Part shown: positions 26,121 through 35,691 of the stretch, one piece after another
Layout: each line of letters starts with the position of its first letter
Numbering within the stretch: the stretch's first letter is position 1
From: Rhizobium phaseoli
GTDB taxonomy: Bacteria > Pseudomonadota > Alphaproteobacteria > Rhizobiales > Rhizobiaceae
Assembly (NCBI RefSeq): GCF_010668805.1
Contig: NZ_WUFT01000024.1
Span: forward strand, 1 to 64,000
Direction of reading: 5' to 3'
DNA: 64,000 nt
Made by a program: the position numbers and the translations under genes
Notes under the pieces: model-generated
What the model was told of the DNA's origin: nothing
Database searches by the model: none
Seen by the model: the letters and a program-made list of their open reading frames with translations, nothing else

Positions 26121-29100
26121 TCCCTGGTTTCGATGCGAAGAAGCTTGCGGCCATTGCCGAGCCGCTGACGATCGGCAATGTGCCGTCAGGTCTGGAACCG
26201 CTGCTGCTCGCCGAGCTCGCCCGCGCCGGAGAGCCGGTCGCCTATGTCCTGTCCGACGGCCACCGCATGGCCGATCTCGAGCAGATGCTGGGCTTTGTCG
26301 CCCCCGATATTCCGGTTCTCACCCTGCCGGCCTGGGACTGCCTGCCTTATGACCGCGTCTCGCCGAGTGCCGATACCTCGGCCCGCCGGCTTGCAGCACT
26401 CGGCGGCCTGATCGCCCACCGGAAAAAACCGCATGCGGCGATCGTTCTCGTCACTGCCAATGCCATGCTGCAGAAGGTGGCGCCGCAGGATGTGATCGAA
26501 AGCCTGAGCTTCTCGGCCCGTCCCGGCAACCAGCTGCGCATGGACGATCTTGCCGGCCGCCTGGAGCGCAACGGCTTCGAGCGTGTCGCGACCGTGCGCG
26601 AGGTCGGCGAATATGCGGTGCGCGGCGGCATTCTCGACGTCTTCGTGCCCGGTTCGGAAGAGCCGGTCCGCCTGGATTTCTTCGGCGATACGCTGGAATC
26701 GATCCGCAGCTTCGATCCGGGAAGCCAGCGCACGACAGGGCAGGTGCGCTCCCTCGATCTCAACCCGATGAGCGAGGTGACGTTGACCCCGGATACGATC
26801 AGCCGCTTCCGCAAGAATTACCTCTCGGCTTTCGGCGCCACCACCCGCGACGACGCGCTCTATCTCGCCGTCTCCGAAGGCCGGCGTTATCCAGGGATGG
26901 AGCACTGGCTGCCGCTGTTCTACGAGAAGCTCGATACCGTCTTCGATTATCTCAGCGGCTTCCGTATCGCCACCGACCATACCGTGCGCGAAGCGGCCGA
27001 AGAGCGCTCCAAGCTGGTTTTCGATTATTACGACGCCCGCCTGAATTCCGGTCAGCCGGCCAAAGGGCAGATGGCGCAGGGCACGCCTTACAATCCGGTG
27101 ACGCCGGGCCAGCTTTATCTCGACAGCAAGCTTTTCGCCAAAACCCTCGACGCGCTCGGGGCTATCCGCATCAGCCCCTTCAACGAACATGAGGGCGAGG
27201 CGCGCCGCGTCGTCAATATCGACGCCCGCCAGGGCCAGCGCTGGGCTCGCTCGAATGCCGAAGGCGGCGGCGATGCCGAACGCATCAATATCTTCGATGT
27301 CGTTGTCAAACATATCGCCGACCGCCGTGCTGCCGGCGCGAAAGTGCTCGTCACCGCCTGGACCGAAGGCTCGCTGGAGCGCCTGCTGCAGGTGCTGAAC
27401 GAGCACGGCCTGGAAAAGGTCAAGCCGGTCGAGGCGCTGAAGGATCTTGGCTCGCTGGCGAGAGGCGAGGCGGCCGCCGCCGTGCTCAGTCTCGAAGCCG
27501 GCTTCGAGGCCGGCGACCTTATCGTGATCGGCGAGCAGGATATCCTCGGCGACCGCATGGTGCGCCGCTCCAAGCGCCGCAAGCGCGCCGCCGATTTCAT
27601 CGCCGAAGTCGCGGGCCTCGACGAAGGCTCGATCGTCGTCCACGCCGAACACGGCATCGGCCGCTTCATCGGGCTGAGGACCATCGAGGCCGCAGGCGCA
27701 CCGCATGCCTGCCTCGAACTGCAATATGCCGACGAGGCCAAGCTCTTCCTGCCGGTCGAAAATATCGACCTTCTCTCGCGTTATGGCGGCGAGGGCACCG
27801 AGGCTCAGCTCGACAAGCTCGGCGGCGGCGCCTGGCAGATGCGCAAGGCCAAGCTGAAGAAGCGTCTGCTCGACATGGCCGACGCGCTGATCCGCATCGC
27901 CGCCGAGCGGCTGACGCGCCATGCGCCGATGCTGACGACGCCGGAAGGTCTTTACGACGAATTTGCCGCCCGCTTCCCCTATGACGAGACAGAGGATCAG
28001 GATGCCGCCATCGAGGCCGTGCGCTCCGATCTCGGCGCCGGCCGGCCGATGGACCGTCTCGTCTGCGGCGACGTCGGCTTCGGCAAGACCGAAGTGGCGC
28101 TGCGTGCCGCTTTCGTCGCGGCGATGAACGGCGCCCAGGTCGCCATCGTCGTGCCGACGACGTTGCTCTCCCGCCAGCATTTCAAGACCTTTTCCGAGCG
28201 GTTCCGCGGCCTGCCGGTGCGCATCCAGCAGGCGTCGCGCCTGGTTGGGGCCAAGGAGCTGGCGCTGACCAAGAAGGAAGTTGCCGAAGGCAAGACCGAT
28301 ATCGTCGTCGGCACCCATGCGCTGCTTGGCGCCGGCATCAAATTCGCTAATCTCGGCCTGCTCGTCATCGATGAGGAGCAGCATTTCGGCGTCAAGCACA
28401 AGGAGCGGCTGAAGGAGCTGAAGAGCGACGTGCATGTGCTGACGCTGTCGGCAACGCCGATCCCGCGTACGCTGCAGCTTGCGATGACCGGCGTGCGCGA
28501 ACTATCGCTGATCACCACGCCGCCGGTCGATCGCATGGCGGTGCGCACCTTCATTTCACCCTTCGACAGCCTGATCATCCGCGAGACGCTGATGCGCGAG
28601 CATTACCGCGGCGGCCAGAGCTTCTATGTCTGCCCGAGGCTTGCCGACCTCGAAGACGTGCATGCCTTCCTGCAGTCGGATTTGCCGGAGCTGAAGGTCG
28701 CCGTCGCCCACGGCCAGATGCCGGCCGGCGAACTCGAAGACATCATGAACGCCTTTTACGAAGGTCGTTACGACGTGCTGTTGTCCACAACCATCGTCGA
28801 ATCCGGCCTGGACGTGCCGACAGCCAACACGCTGATCGTCCACCGCGCCGATATGTTCGGCCTTGCCCAGCTCTATCAGCTGCGCGGCCGCGTCGGCCGC
28901 TCGAAGGTGCGCGCCTTCGCGCTCTTCACCCTGCCTGTCAACAAGGTGCTGACCGCAACCGCCGAGCGGCGGCTGAAGGTGCTGCAATCGCTGGATACGC
29001 TCGGCGCCGGCTTCCAGCTGGCAAGCCACGATCTCGATATTCGCGGCGCCGGCAACTTGCTCGGCGAGGAGCAGTCCGGCCATATCAAGGAGGTCGGTTT

Positions 29101-29620
29101 CGAACTTTATCAGCAGATGCTGGAAGAGGCGGTCGCCGAGGTCAAGGGTATCGACGAGATCCACGACACCGGCTGGTCGCCGCAAATCTCCGTCGGCACG
29201 ACGGTGATGATCCCGGAGGGCTACGTGCCCGACCTGCATCTGCGCATGGCGCTTTACCGCCGTCTTGGCGAAATCACCGAGCTCAAGGAGATCGACGGCT
29301 TCGGCGCCGAGATGATCGACCGCTTCGGGCCGATGCCGCTCGAGGTCCAGCATCTCCTTAAGATCGTCTACATCAAGTCGCTCTGCCGCACCGCCAATGT
29401 CGAAAAGCTCGATGCCGGTCCCAAGGGCGTCGTCGTGCAGTTTCGCAACAAGGAATTCCCCAACCCGGCAAATCTCGTCGGCTATATCGGCAAGCAGGGC
29501 GTGATGGCGAAGATCCGCCCCGACCATAGCCTGTTCCTGACCCGCGACCTGCCGACCCCGGAAAAACGCCTGCAGGGCGCTGCCGTGATCATGACGCAGC
29601 TGGCCGAGATGGCGAAATAA
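26117..29620 (+). CDS. mfd: Transcription-repair coupling factor
   Basis: An 1167-aa DNA translocase that removes stalled RNA polymerase and recruits UvrA. Visible parts: UvrB-homology N-terminal domains with R-G-G-I-L-D-V-F near residue 172; the RNAP-interaction (CarD-like) region with V-H-A-E-H-G-I-G-R-F near 510; Walker A G-D-V-G-F-G-K-T-E at about 651-659; D-E-E-Q near 752; and Q-L-R-G-R-V-G-R near 918. The C-terminal TRCF domain is present. Full length. Coupled to sdhE by a 4-base overlap, an arrangement without an obvious functional link. Confidence 0.97.
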   Translation: MIPGFDAKKLAAIAEPLTIGNVPSGLEPLLLAELARAGEPVAYVLSDGHRMADLEQMLGFVAPDIPVLTLPAWDCLPYDRVSPSADTSARRLAALGGLIAHRKKPHAAIVLVTANAMLQKVAPQDVIESLSFSARPGNQLRMDDLAGRLERNGFERVATVREVGEYAVRGGILDVFVPGSEEPVRLDFFGDTLESIRSFDPGSQRTTGQVRSLDLNPMSEVTLTPDTISRFRKNYLSAFGATTRDDALYLAVSEGRRYPGMEHWLPLFYEKLDTVFDYLSGFRIATDHTVREAAEERSKLVFDYYDARLNSGQPAKGQMAQGTPYNPVTPGQLYLDSKLFAKTLDALGAIRISPFNEHEGEARRVVNIDARQGQRWARSNAEGGGDAERINIFDVVVKHIADRRAAGAKVLVTAWTEGSLERLLQVLNEHGLEKVKPVEALKDLGSLARGEAAAAVLSLEAGFEAGDLIVIGEQDILGDRMVRRSKRRKRAADFIAEVAGLDEGSIVVHAEHGIGRFIGLRTIEAAGAPHACLELQYADEAKLFLPVENIDLLSRYGGEGTEAQLDKLGGGAWQMRKAKLKKRLLDMADALIRIAAERLTRHAPMLTTPEGLYDEFAARFPYDETEDQDAAIEAVRSDLGAGRPMDRLVCGDVGFGKTEVALRAAFVAAMNGAQVAIVVPTTLLSRQHFKTFSERFRGLPVRIQQASRLVGAKELALTKKEVAEGKTDIVVGTHALLGAGIKFANLGLLVIDEEQHFGVKHKERLKELKSDVHVLTLSATPIPRTLQLAMTGVRELSLITTPPVDRMAVRTFISPFDSLIIRETLMREHYRGGQSFYVCPRLADLEDVHAFLQSDLPELKVAVAHGQMPAGELEDIMNAFYEGRYDVLLSTTIVESGLDVPTANTLIVHRADMFGLAQLYQLRGRVGRSKVRAFALFTLPVNKVLTATAERRLKVLQSLDTLGAGFQLASHDLDIRGAGNLLGEEQSGHIKEVGFELYQQMLEEAVAEVKGIDEIHDTGWSPQISVGTTVMIPEGYVPDLHLRMALYRRLGEITELKEIDGFGAEMIDRFGPMPLEVQHLLKIVYIKSLCRTANVEKLDAGPKGVVVQFRNKEFPNPANLVGYIGKQGVMAKIRPDHSLFLTRDLPTPEKRLQGAAVIMTQLAEMAK

Positions 29621-29636
29621 ATGAAGGGAGATTGAG

Positions 29637-30104
29637 ATGGCGACATACGGCGCGACGATCGCCTGGGCGCGCAACGGCGAGATCTTCACCGACAATCGCT
29701 ACAGCCGTGCCCATCGCTGGACTTTCGATGGCGGCATCGAGCTGCGCGCATCCTCGTCTGCCCACGTCGTTCCGCTGCCCTATTCCGCCGAAGACGCCGT
29801 CGATCCGGAGGAGGCTTTCGTTGCCTCGCTCTCCAGCTGCCACATGCTCTGGTTCCTGTCGATTGCCGCCAAACAGCGCTTCTGCGTCGACAGCTACACC
29901 GATGCCGCCGAGGGCATCATGGAAAGGAATGCCGAAGGCCGCCTTGCCATGACCGTCGTGACGCTCCGCCCGCATGTGATTTTCTCCGGCGACAAGCAGC
30001 CTTCCCTGAGTGAGCTCGAATCCCTGCATCACCGCGCCCACGAGGAATGCTTCATCGCCAATTCGGTGAAGACCGAGGTGCACTGCATTCCTGTGCTGGG
30101 GTGA
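29637..30104 (+). CDS. OsmC/Ohr-family protein
   Basis: A 155-aa protein with the two conserved cysteines of the OsmC superfamily: one in A-S-L-S-S-C-H-M-L-W-F-L near residue 67 and one in H-E-E-C-F-I-A-N-S-V near 141. Such thiol peroxidases reduce organic hydroperoxides. Sixteen bases separate it from mfd, so it may be cotranscribed. Exact substrate unknown; it is closer to the YhfA/OsmC-like subgroup than to Ohr by motif spacing. Confidence 0.88.
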   Translation: MATYGATIAWARNGEIFTDNRYSRAHRWTFDGGIELRASSSAHVVPLPYSAEDAVDPEEAFVASLSSCHMLWFLSIAAKQRFCVDSYTDAAEGIMERNAEGRLAMTVVTLRPHVIFSGDKQPSLSELESLHHRAHEECFIANSVKTEVHCIPVLG

Positions 30105-30107
30105 GCT

Positions 30108-30125
30108 AAGCCCGTCGCCGGGCTT
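30108..30125. terminator. Hairpin between convergent osmC-like and dsbA-like genes
   Basis: AAGCCCG (30108-30114) / CGGGCTT (30119-30125), loop TCGC, then TGTTAATT on the plus strand. Probably serves both genes. Confidence 0.6.
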
Positions 30126-30126
30126 G

Positions 30127-30798
30127 TTAATTGAGCCCCGATCGCGCCTCGGCCTTGGCCTTGGCGATATCGCGTAGCGCATTCGCCAGCACATCGGGTG
30201 TCTGGGCGCCGCTGACGGCATATTGCTGGTCGAAGATGAAGAACGGCACGCCGTTGACGCCCATTTCCTGCGCCGCCTTGATCTCGGCAACGATCAGATC
30301 GCGATCGGCATCGGAGGCGAGCAGCGAGGCGGTGACCGAGCGGTCGAGGCCGGCCTTCTCGGCGATATCGAGCAGCACCGCGTGGTCGCCGACATTGCGG
30401 CCTTCCTCGAAATTCGCCGTGAACAGGGCGGCAACCACCTTGTCCTGCTTCTCGCGGCCTTCGATCAGCGACCAGTGGATCAGCCGATGTGCGTCGAGCG
30501 TGTTCGGGCCGATCTTGATCGCTTCGAAATCGAAGGCGATGCCGACCTCGCGGCCCAAATCGGTGAGCATCTTGTGGGCCTGCGCCACGCGTTCCTCGCC
30601 GCCGAGCTTCTCCGCCAGCGCCTTCTTGTGGTCGACACCCTCCTTGGGATAGTCAGGATTGAGCCGGTACGGACGCCAGTTGATATCGACGCCGATTTGG
30701 TCCTGCACCTCGGCAATGGCAAGCTCCAGCCGCGCCTTGCCGAGATAGCACCAGGGGCAGACGACATCCGAGACGACGTCGATGGTGATACGCTCCAT
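30127..30798 (-). CDS. DsbA-family (FrnE-like) thiol oxidoreductase
   Basis: A 223-aa thioredoxin-fold protein with an inserted helical domain. The active site is C-P-W-C at residues 14-17 (V-V-C-P-W-C-Y-L-G), the cis-Pro segment is N-G-V-P-F-F-I-F near 180, and a helical insertion lies between. No signal peptide, so cytoplasmic. FrnE-type relatives act in polyketide synthesis or oxidative-stress tolerance; the role here is unknown. It lies 63 bases downstream of the YejA-like gene on the same strand. Confidence 0.88.
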   Translation of the reverse strand: MERITIDVVSDVVCPWCYLGKARLELAIAEVQDQIGVDINWRPYRLNPDYPKEGVDHKKALAEKLGGEERVAQAHKMLTDLGREVGIAFDFEAIKIGPNTLDAHRLIHWSLIEGREKQDKVVAALFTANFEEGRNVGDHAVLLDIAEKAGLDRSVTASLLASDADRDLIVAEIKAAQEMGVNGVPFFIFDQQYAVSGAQTPDVLANALRDIAKAKAEARSGLN

Positions 30799-30861
30799 GA
30801 TAATCTTCCTTATTCTATGCGTCTCAGAACGGAGAATTTCAGCCGGCCCGATTCGGCTTTC

Positions 30862-32664
30862 TTACTGCACGCTCGTATCCCACCATACCGGCAGCTGATA
30901 GCCATTGAGCGGCACGCTGTCGGGATGGCCGATGCGCTTGCTGCGCGCCAGCCATTGCTGGTCTATATGGTAGAGCGGCAACACGTAATGGCCGGAAAGC
31001 AGCAGCCGGTCGTAGGAGCGCACCGCCGCGGTGAAATCCTCGGCGGAGCGCGCCCTGAGCAGATGGTCGATCAGCGTGTCGATATCGGGATCGGAGACAC
31101 CGGCGAAACTATCGGTGCCTTCGCGGGTCTTGGCGGCTGAGGACCAGCGGCCGAGCTGTTCGTTTCCAGGCGACAGCGACGAGGTGTAGGACTTCATGAT
31201 CATGTCGTAGTCGAAGCTGTTCGTCCGGCTCTGATACTGCGAATCGTCGACGGTGCGGATCGAAGCGGCGATGCCGATCGTCTGCAACGAACGCTGATAG
31301 GCAACGGCGAGCTTCTCCTGGTCGGCGTTTTGCGTCATGATTTCAAAGGCGAGCTGGCGGCCGGAGGCATCGACCATCTTGCCGCCTTGGATCGCATAGC
31401 CGCCCTCTTTCAATAGTCCGACAGCCTGTTTCAGCACATTGCGGTCGCGGCCGGAGCCATCGGTGACCGGCAGCTTGTAGGTGCCGTCGAGAATGTCCGG
31501 CGCAATTTTGCTCTTGATCGGCCCGAGCAGGGCAAGCTCGGCGGCATTGGCGGGTACGCCGAAGCTCGACAGCTCGGAATTCTGCCAGAAGCTCTGGGTG
31601 CGTTTGTAGGCGCCGGAATAGAGGTTCTTGTTTGCCCATTCGAAATCGAACACCAGTGACAGGCCTTCGCGCACCTTGAGATCGGCAAAGATCGGCCGGC
31701 GCGTGTTGAACACGAAGCCGAGCATGCCGCTTGGCAGTTTCGGCGTGAAAACGTCCTTGACGACAGAGCCCGAGGTGACGGCGGGGAAATTATAGGCATT
31801 GGCCCAATGGCCGGGATTGCCGTCGGGATAGACGTCGACATCACCCTTCTTGAAAGCCTCGAACAGCGTCGTATCCTGCAGGAAATACTGGACGGTGATC
31901 TGATCGTAATTGTCGGTGCCGACCTTGGCGGGAATGTCTTTGCCCCAGTAATTCGGGTCGCGCTCATAGGTGATGCTCTCGCCGGGCTTCACCGTCTTCA
32001 CCTTGTAGGGACCGGATCCCACAGGCGGCGTCAGCGACGAACGGTCGAAGGTTTCCGGATCGATCGCATGTTTCGGCAGAACCGGGAAAAGGCCGAAGAT
32101 CAAAGGCGTCTCTCGGTCGGCCTTCTCGTTGAAGGTGAAGCGTACGCTATGTTCGCCGACCTTCTCCATCTTGGCGACGACGTTGAGCCGGCTGGCGAAG
32201 GGCACACGGCCCTTGTCGCGCATCAGTTCGAACGTGAACATCACGTCCTCAGGCGTCACCGGCTGGCCATCGGCCCATTTCGCCTTCGGATTGAGGTTGA
32301 ACTGAATGAAGCTTCTGTCGTCGTCCCATTCGACCGTCTCGGCCAGCAGGCCGTAGAGCGTGAAGGGCTCGTCCCTGGAGCGCTGCATCAGCGATTCGTA
32401 GACGAGATTGCCATATTCCGGATCCCACATGCCGCGCGCCGTCGTGCGCATGCTCTTCAGGATGAACGGGTTGAGGCTGTCGAAGGTGCCGACGACGCCA
32501 TAGGTGATCTTGCCGCCCTTCTTCACATCAGGATTGACGTAAGGGAAGTGTTTGTAATCAGCCGGTAAAGCCGGCTCGCCGTGCATCGCGATGCCGTGCA
32601 GCGGCTCGGCGGCGACAGCGCCGCACAGCAGCGACAGGACGAGGGGGACGACGATCCGGAGCAT
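30862..32664 (-). CDS. Peptide ABC transporter substrate-binding protein, YejA-like (SBP family 5)
   Basis: A 600-aa periplasmic protein. The start at 32664 gives a signal peptide M-L-R-I-V-V-P-L-V-L-S-L-L-C-G-A-V-A-A. The mature start H-G-I-A-M-H-G-E-P-A-L-P and P-Y-V-N-P-D-V-K-K-G-G fit the YejA branch of SBP_bac_5, which binds oligopeptides and microcin C-like conjugates. No permease or ATPase gene is adjacent, so the partners must lie elsewhere. Divergent from the ialB-like gene. Confidence 0.9.
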   Translation of the reverse strand: MLRIVVPLVLSLLCGAVAAEPLHGIAMHGEPALPADYKHFPYVNPDVKKGGKITYGVVGTFDSLNPFILKSMRTTARGMWDPEYGNLVYESLMQRSRDEPFTLYGLLAETVEWDDDRSFIQFNLNPKAKWADGQPVTPEDVMFTFELMRDKGRVPFASRLNVVAKMEKVGEHSVRFTFNEKADRETPLIFGLFPVLPKHAIDPETFDRSSLTPPVGSGPYKVKTVKPGESITYERDPNYWGKDIPAKVGTDNYDQITVQYFLQDTTLFEAFKKGDVDVYPDGNPGHWANAYNFPAVTSGSVVKDVFTPKLPSGMLGFVFNTRRPIFADLKVREGLSLVFDFEWANKNLYSGAYKRTQSFWQNSELSSFGVPANAAELALLGPIKSKIAPDILDGTYKLPVTDGSGRDRNVLKQAVGLLKEGGYAIQGGKMVDASGRQLAFEIMTQNADQEKLAVAYQRSLQTIGIAASIRTVDDSQYQSRTNSFDYDMIMKSYTSSLSPGNEQLGRWSSAAKTREGTDSFAGVSDPDIDTLIDHLLRARSAEDFTAAVRSYDRLLLSGHYVLPLYHIDQQWLARSKRIGHPDSVPLNGYQLPVWWDTSVQ

Positions 32665-32947
32665 TCGGTAATCCTTGAGACCACGAAAATGGGCATGATT
32701 CACCGCGGAGATTATCATGGGGTCGAGTGATTCCAACACGGAGCGCCGATTTCTTTGGCAGCGCGACGAAATGCTCCTCAAATTGCCAAAGAAATGCTGG
32801 ATATCTTGAACGCTGCGATGTAACAGGTGAACCCGAAGTTTCGGGGTCATGCATTTGCCTTATTGTTTTAAGAGGTGAGTGCCGAACGACCCGAGGTTGG
32901 GGCGGCAAGTCGCTGTCCTGAACGGATATCAGGAGACGGAATTCGTT

Positions 32948-33607
32948 ATGATGTTCAAGTCTGAAAAGAAAATGCGGGCAGCGCTGTCCGTTCTGGCAGT
33001 GATGTTCGGCGCCGCTTCGGCTCCGGTCTCCTCCTTCGCTCAGGAAGCGGCAGCTCCTGCCGAAGGCCAGGCACAGGCCGCCGGCGCGCCGAAGCTCGGC
33101 TGGTACAAGACCTGCAGCAAGCAGGAAGACAACGACATCTGTGTTGTCCAGAACCTGATCCTCGCCAATGGCGGCCAACTCGTCACGGCCGTTGGCCTGA
33201 TCTCGGTTTCCGGCAAGATCAACCGCAAGCTCCTGCAGGTCTCGGTTCCGACGGCTCGCCTGATCCCCCCGGGCGTCATCATGCAAATCGACGGCGGCAA
33301 GGGCCAGAAGCTCGATTACGCCGTCTGCCTGCCGGACAAGTGCACCGCTGAAGTTCCGCTGACCGATGCGATGATCGCCAGCCTGAAGAAGGGCAGCGAC
33401 GTGATCTTCACCTCGATCAACTTCCGCCGCGCCCCGAACCCGATCAAGATCTCGCTCGAAGGCTTCACCGGCGCTAATGATGGCGAACCGGTTTCCGAAT
33501 CCAAGCTCGCTGAAAGCCAGCGCAGCCTGCAGGACAGCATGCAGAAGAAGGCCGAGGAAGCCCGCAAGAAGCTCGAAGACGCCCAGAAGGCAGCCAAGGC
33601 GCAGTAA
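32948..33607 (+). CDS. Invasion-associated locus B (IalB) family periplasmic protein
   Basis: A 219-aa protein with an N-terminal signal peptide after two start-capable ATGs (32948, 32951), cleaved after about residue 33 (S-S-F-A-Q). The conserved family pattern is seen: W-Y-K-T-C, D-I-C-V-V-Q, and C-L-P-D-K-C-T-A, giving two cysteine pairs. The C-terminal 30 residues form a charged coiled-coil-like helix. IalB was named in Bartonella, but the family is common in non-pathogenic alphaproteobacteria and its function is unclear. AGGAG at 32931 is 12 bases from the first ATG. Strong terminator follows. Confidence 0.9.
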   Translation: MMFKSEKKMRAALSVLAVMFGAASAPVSSFAQEAAAPAEGQAQAAGAPKLGWYKTCSKQEDNDICVVQNLILANGGQLVTAVGLISVSGKINRKLLQVSVPTARLIPPGVIMQIDGGKGQKLDYAVCLPDKCTAEVPLTDAMIASLKKGSDVIFTSINFRRAPNPIKISLEGFTGANDGEPVSESKLAESQRSLQDSMQKKAEEARKKLEDAQKAAKAQ

Positions 33608-33629
33608 TTCTGCCGCCATATCGAATAGA

Positions 33630-33654
33630 AACCCGGCTTCAGGCCGGGTTTTTT
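33630..33654 (+). terminator. Rho-independent terminator of the ialB-like gene
   Basis: AACCCGGC (33630-33637) / GCCGGGTT (33643-33650), loop TTCAG, followed by T-run to 33654. Confidence 0.92.
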
Positions 33655-33660
33655 GTGCGC

Positions 33661-33691
33661 AAGGAAAAGGCCTCGTCGGGAACGAGGCCTT
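33661..33691 (-). terminator. Rho-independent terminator of hspQ
   Basis: 10-bp perfect stem AAGGCCTCGT (33667-33676) / ACGAGGCCTT (33682-33691). On the minus strand it is followed by TTCCTT. It faces the ialB terminator, insulating the convergent pair. Confidence 0.8.
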
Positions 33692-33716
33692 GAATGGTGC
33701 TGCGGTTAGGCCGACT

Positions 33717-34046
33717 TTAGTGGGCGAAGCTCATCTTGGGCTTGAACTGCCCTGACGGGGCCTGATCGAAAATCTGGTAGATCTGCGGGTTGCGAAGCGG
33801 CGTGCCGCTTTCATCGTTCATCAGGTTCTGTTCGGAGACATAAGCGACATATTCGCTTTCATCATTTTCGGCGAGCAGGTGATAGAAGGGCTGGTCCCTG
33901 CTTGGGCGCACCTCGGCCGGAATGGAATTCCACCATTCCTCCGTATTCGCGAACTCCGGATCAACGTCGAAGATGACGCCGCGAAACGGGAAAACCTTGT
34001 GCCGAACCACTTCGCCGATACTGAATTTTGCTACTCTTTCTTTCAT
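33717..34046 (-). CDS. hspQ: Heat shock protein HspQ
   Basis: A 109-aa small protein of the HspQ/YccV family, a hemimethylated-DNA-binding protein and Lon protease specificity factor in E. coli. Motifs: F-S-I-G-E-V-V-R-H-K-V-F-P-F-R-G-V-I-F-D-V-D-P, and Q-P-F-Y-H-L-L-A-E. The ATG at 34046 is favoured over 34070 because AAAGGAAG sits 8-9 bases upstream of it. The role in a rhizobium is inferred by homology. Confidence 0.92.
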   Translation of the reverse strand: MKERVAKFSIGEVVRHKVFPFRGVIFDVDPEFANTEEWWNSIPAEVRPSRDQPFYHLLAENDESEYVAYVSEQNLMNDESGTPLRNPQIYQIFDQAPSGQFKPKMSFAH

Positions 34047-34162
34047 GGTACGACTTCCTTTCATCACCAAATTTGGTGATTGGTGCCGCGCAAATCAAGA
34101 TTTTTGCGCAAGCGCGTCACATGAACGTCATATCCTCCTGCTGGCGTCCATGACCCTGGAGG

Positions 34163-34189
34163 GGAAAGCCCCGGGGACCGGGACTTTCC
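34163..34189 (-). terminator. Strong hairpin downstream of glnA
   Basis: GGAAAGCCCCGG (34163-34174) and CCGGGACTTTCC (34178-34189) form a 12-bp stem with one G-T pair. No clear T-tract follows on the minus strand, so it may act as a 3' stabiliser or a Rho-assisted terminator. Confidence 0.55.
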
Positions 34190-34202
34190 GTGTTCAGGCC
34201 AA

Positions 34203-35612
34203 TCAGGCCGAATAGTACATGTCGTATTCTACCGGATGCGGCGTCATTTCGAAACGCATCACCTCAGCCATCTTCAGCTCGATGAAGGCGTCGATCTGGT
34301 CGTCGTCGAACACGCCGCCGGCCGTCAGGAACTTGCGGTCCTTGTCGAGGCTTTCCAGTGCTTCGCGCAACGAGCCGCAGACGGTTGGGATCTTCTTCAA
34401 TTCCTTCGGCGGCAGGTCGTAAAGATCCTTGTCCATGGCCTTGCCTGGATGGATCTTGTTCTTGATGCCGTCGAGGCCGGCCATCAGCATGGCGGCAAAG
34501 GCGAGATAGGGGTTGGCGGTCGGATCCGGGAAACGGACTTCGACTCGCTTTGCCTTCGGGTTGGTGCCGAACGGAATGCGGCAGGATGCCGAGCGGTTGC
34601 GGGCCGAATAGGCAAGCAGAACCGGTGCTTCGTAGCCCGGGACGAGACGCTTGTAGGAGTTCGTCGACGGATTGGTGAAGGCGTTGATCGCCTTGGCATG
34701 CTTGATGATGCCGCCGATGTAGTAGAGGCAGCTCTCGGAAAGGCCCGCATATTCATCGCCTGCAAAGGTCGGCTTGCCGCCCTTCCAGATCGACTGGTGC
34801 ACGTGCATGCCCGAGCCGTTGTCGCCGAAGATCGGCTTCGGCATGAAGGTCGCGGTCTTGCCATAGGCATTCGCCACTTGATGCACGACGTATTTGTAGA
34901 TCTGCATCTTGTCGGCGTTGCGCACCAGCGTATCGAACTTGATACCGAGTTCGTGCTGGGCGGCGGCGACTTCATGGTGATGCTTTTCGACGACGACGCC
35001 CATCTCGGAGAGAACCGTCAGCATTTCCGAACGCATGTCCTGGGCACTGTCGACCGGCGGAACCGGGAAATAGCCGCCCTTGACGCGCGGGCGATGGCCG
35101 AGATTGCCGGTTTCATAGTCGGTATCGTCGTTCGACGGCAGTTCGGTCGAATCGAGCTTGAAGCCGGTGTTGTAGGGATCGGCCTTGTACTTGACGTCGT
35201 CGAAGACGAAGAATTCGGCTTCCGGGCCGACGAAGATCGTGTCGCCGATGCCGGATGCCTTGAGATAGGCTTCGGCCTTCTTGGCAGTGCCGCGCGGATC
35301 GCGGTTATAGGCTTCGCCGGAAACTGGATCGAGAATATCGCAGACGATGACCATGGTCGACTGTGCGAAGAACGGGTCCATATGCACCGTCTCGGTATCG
35401 GGCATCAGCACCATGTCGGACTCGTTGATGGCCTTCCAGCCGCCGATCGAGGAGCCGTCGAACATAACGCCGTCAGCGAACATGTCCTCGTCGACGCAGA
35501 CAACGTCCATCGTCACATGCTGCAGCTTGCCCTTCGGGTCGGTGAAGCGCAGATCGACGAACTTCACGTCGTTCTCCTTGATCTGCTTCAGAATTTCGCT
35601 TGCGGTCGCCAT
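34203..35612 (-). CDS. glnA: Glutamine synthetase type I
   Basis: A 469-aa dodecameric enzyme joining ammonium and glutamate. The start at 35612 (M-A-T-A-S-E-I-L-K) is chosen over 35642 by family length. Catalytic features: M-F-D-G-S-S-I-G-G-W, N-G-S-G-M-H-V-H-Q-S and N-R-S-A-S-C-R-I-P. The adenylylation tyrosine is at 398 (K-D-L-Y-D-L-P-P), so activity should be tuned by GlnE under PII control. It follows glnB by 79 bases and shares its sigma-54 promoter, possibly with its own weaker start. Confidence 0.97.
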   Translation of the reverse strand: MATASEILKQIKENDVKFVDLRFTDPKGKLQHVTMDVVCVDEDMFADGVMFDGSSIGGWKAINESDMVLMPDTETVHMDPFFAQSTMVIVCDILDPVSGEAYNRDPRGTAKKAEAYLKASGIGDTIFVGPEAEFFVFDDVKYKADPYNTGFKLDSTELPSNDDTDYETGNLGHRPRVKGGYFPVPPVDSAQDMRSEMLTVLSEMGVVVEKHHHEVAAAQHELGIKFDTLVRNADKMQIYKYVVHQVANAYGKTATFMPKPIFGDNGSGMHVHQSIWKGGKPTFAGDEYAGLSESCLYYIGGIIKHAKAINAFTNPSTNSYKRLVPGYEAPVLLAYSARNRSASCRIPFGTNPKAKRVEVRFPDPTANPYLAFAAMLMAGLDGIKNKIHPGKAMDKDLYDLPPKELKKIPTVCGSLREALESLDKDRKFLTAGGVFDDDQIDAFIELKMAEVMRFEMTPHPVEYDMYYSA

Positions 35613-35691
35613 TAAATACCTTCCTCCGATTTGCGATGACAATACATGGCTGCGCTGACCGTATCGAACTTTGCGCGCTAGGCAAAGTGGG

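Noticed and set aside
26186..28435. 749-codon open frame antisense to mfd
   Set aside because: Mirror of the high-GC third-codon-position bias of mfd; no ribosome site and no recognisable motifs.
32948..33607. IalB similarity as evidence of a pathogen
   Set aside because: The family is widespread in free-living and symbiotic alphaproteobacteria; the rest of the window is rhizobial.
34236..35615. 459-codon open frame antisense to glnA
   Set aside because: Covers glnA almost end to end with no independent signals.
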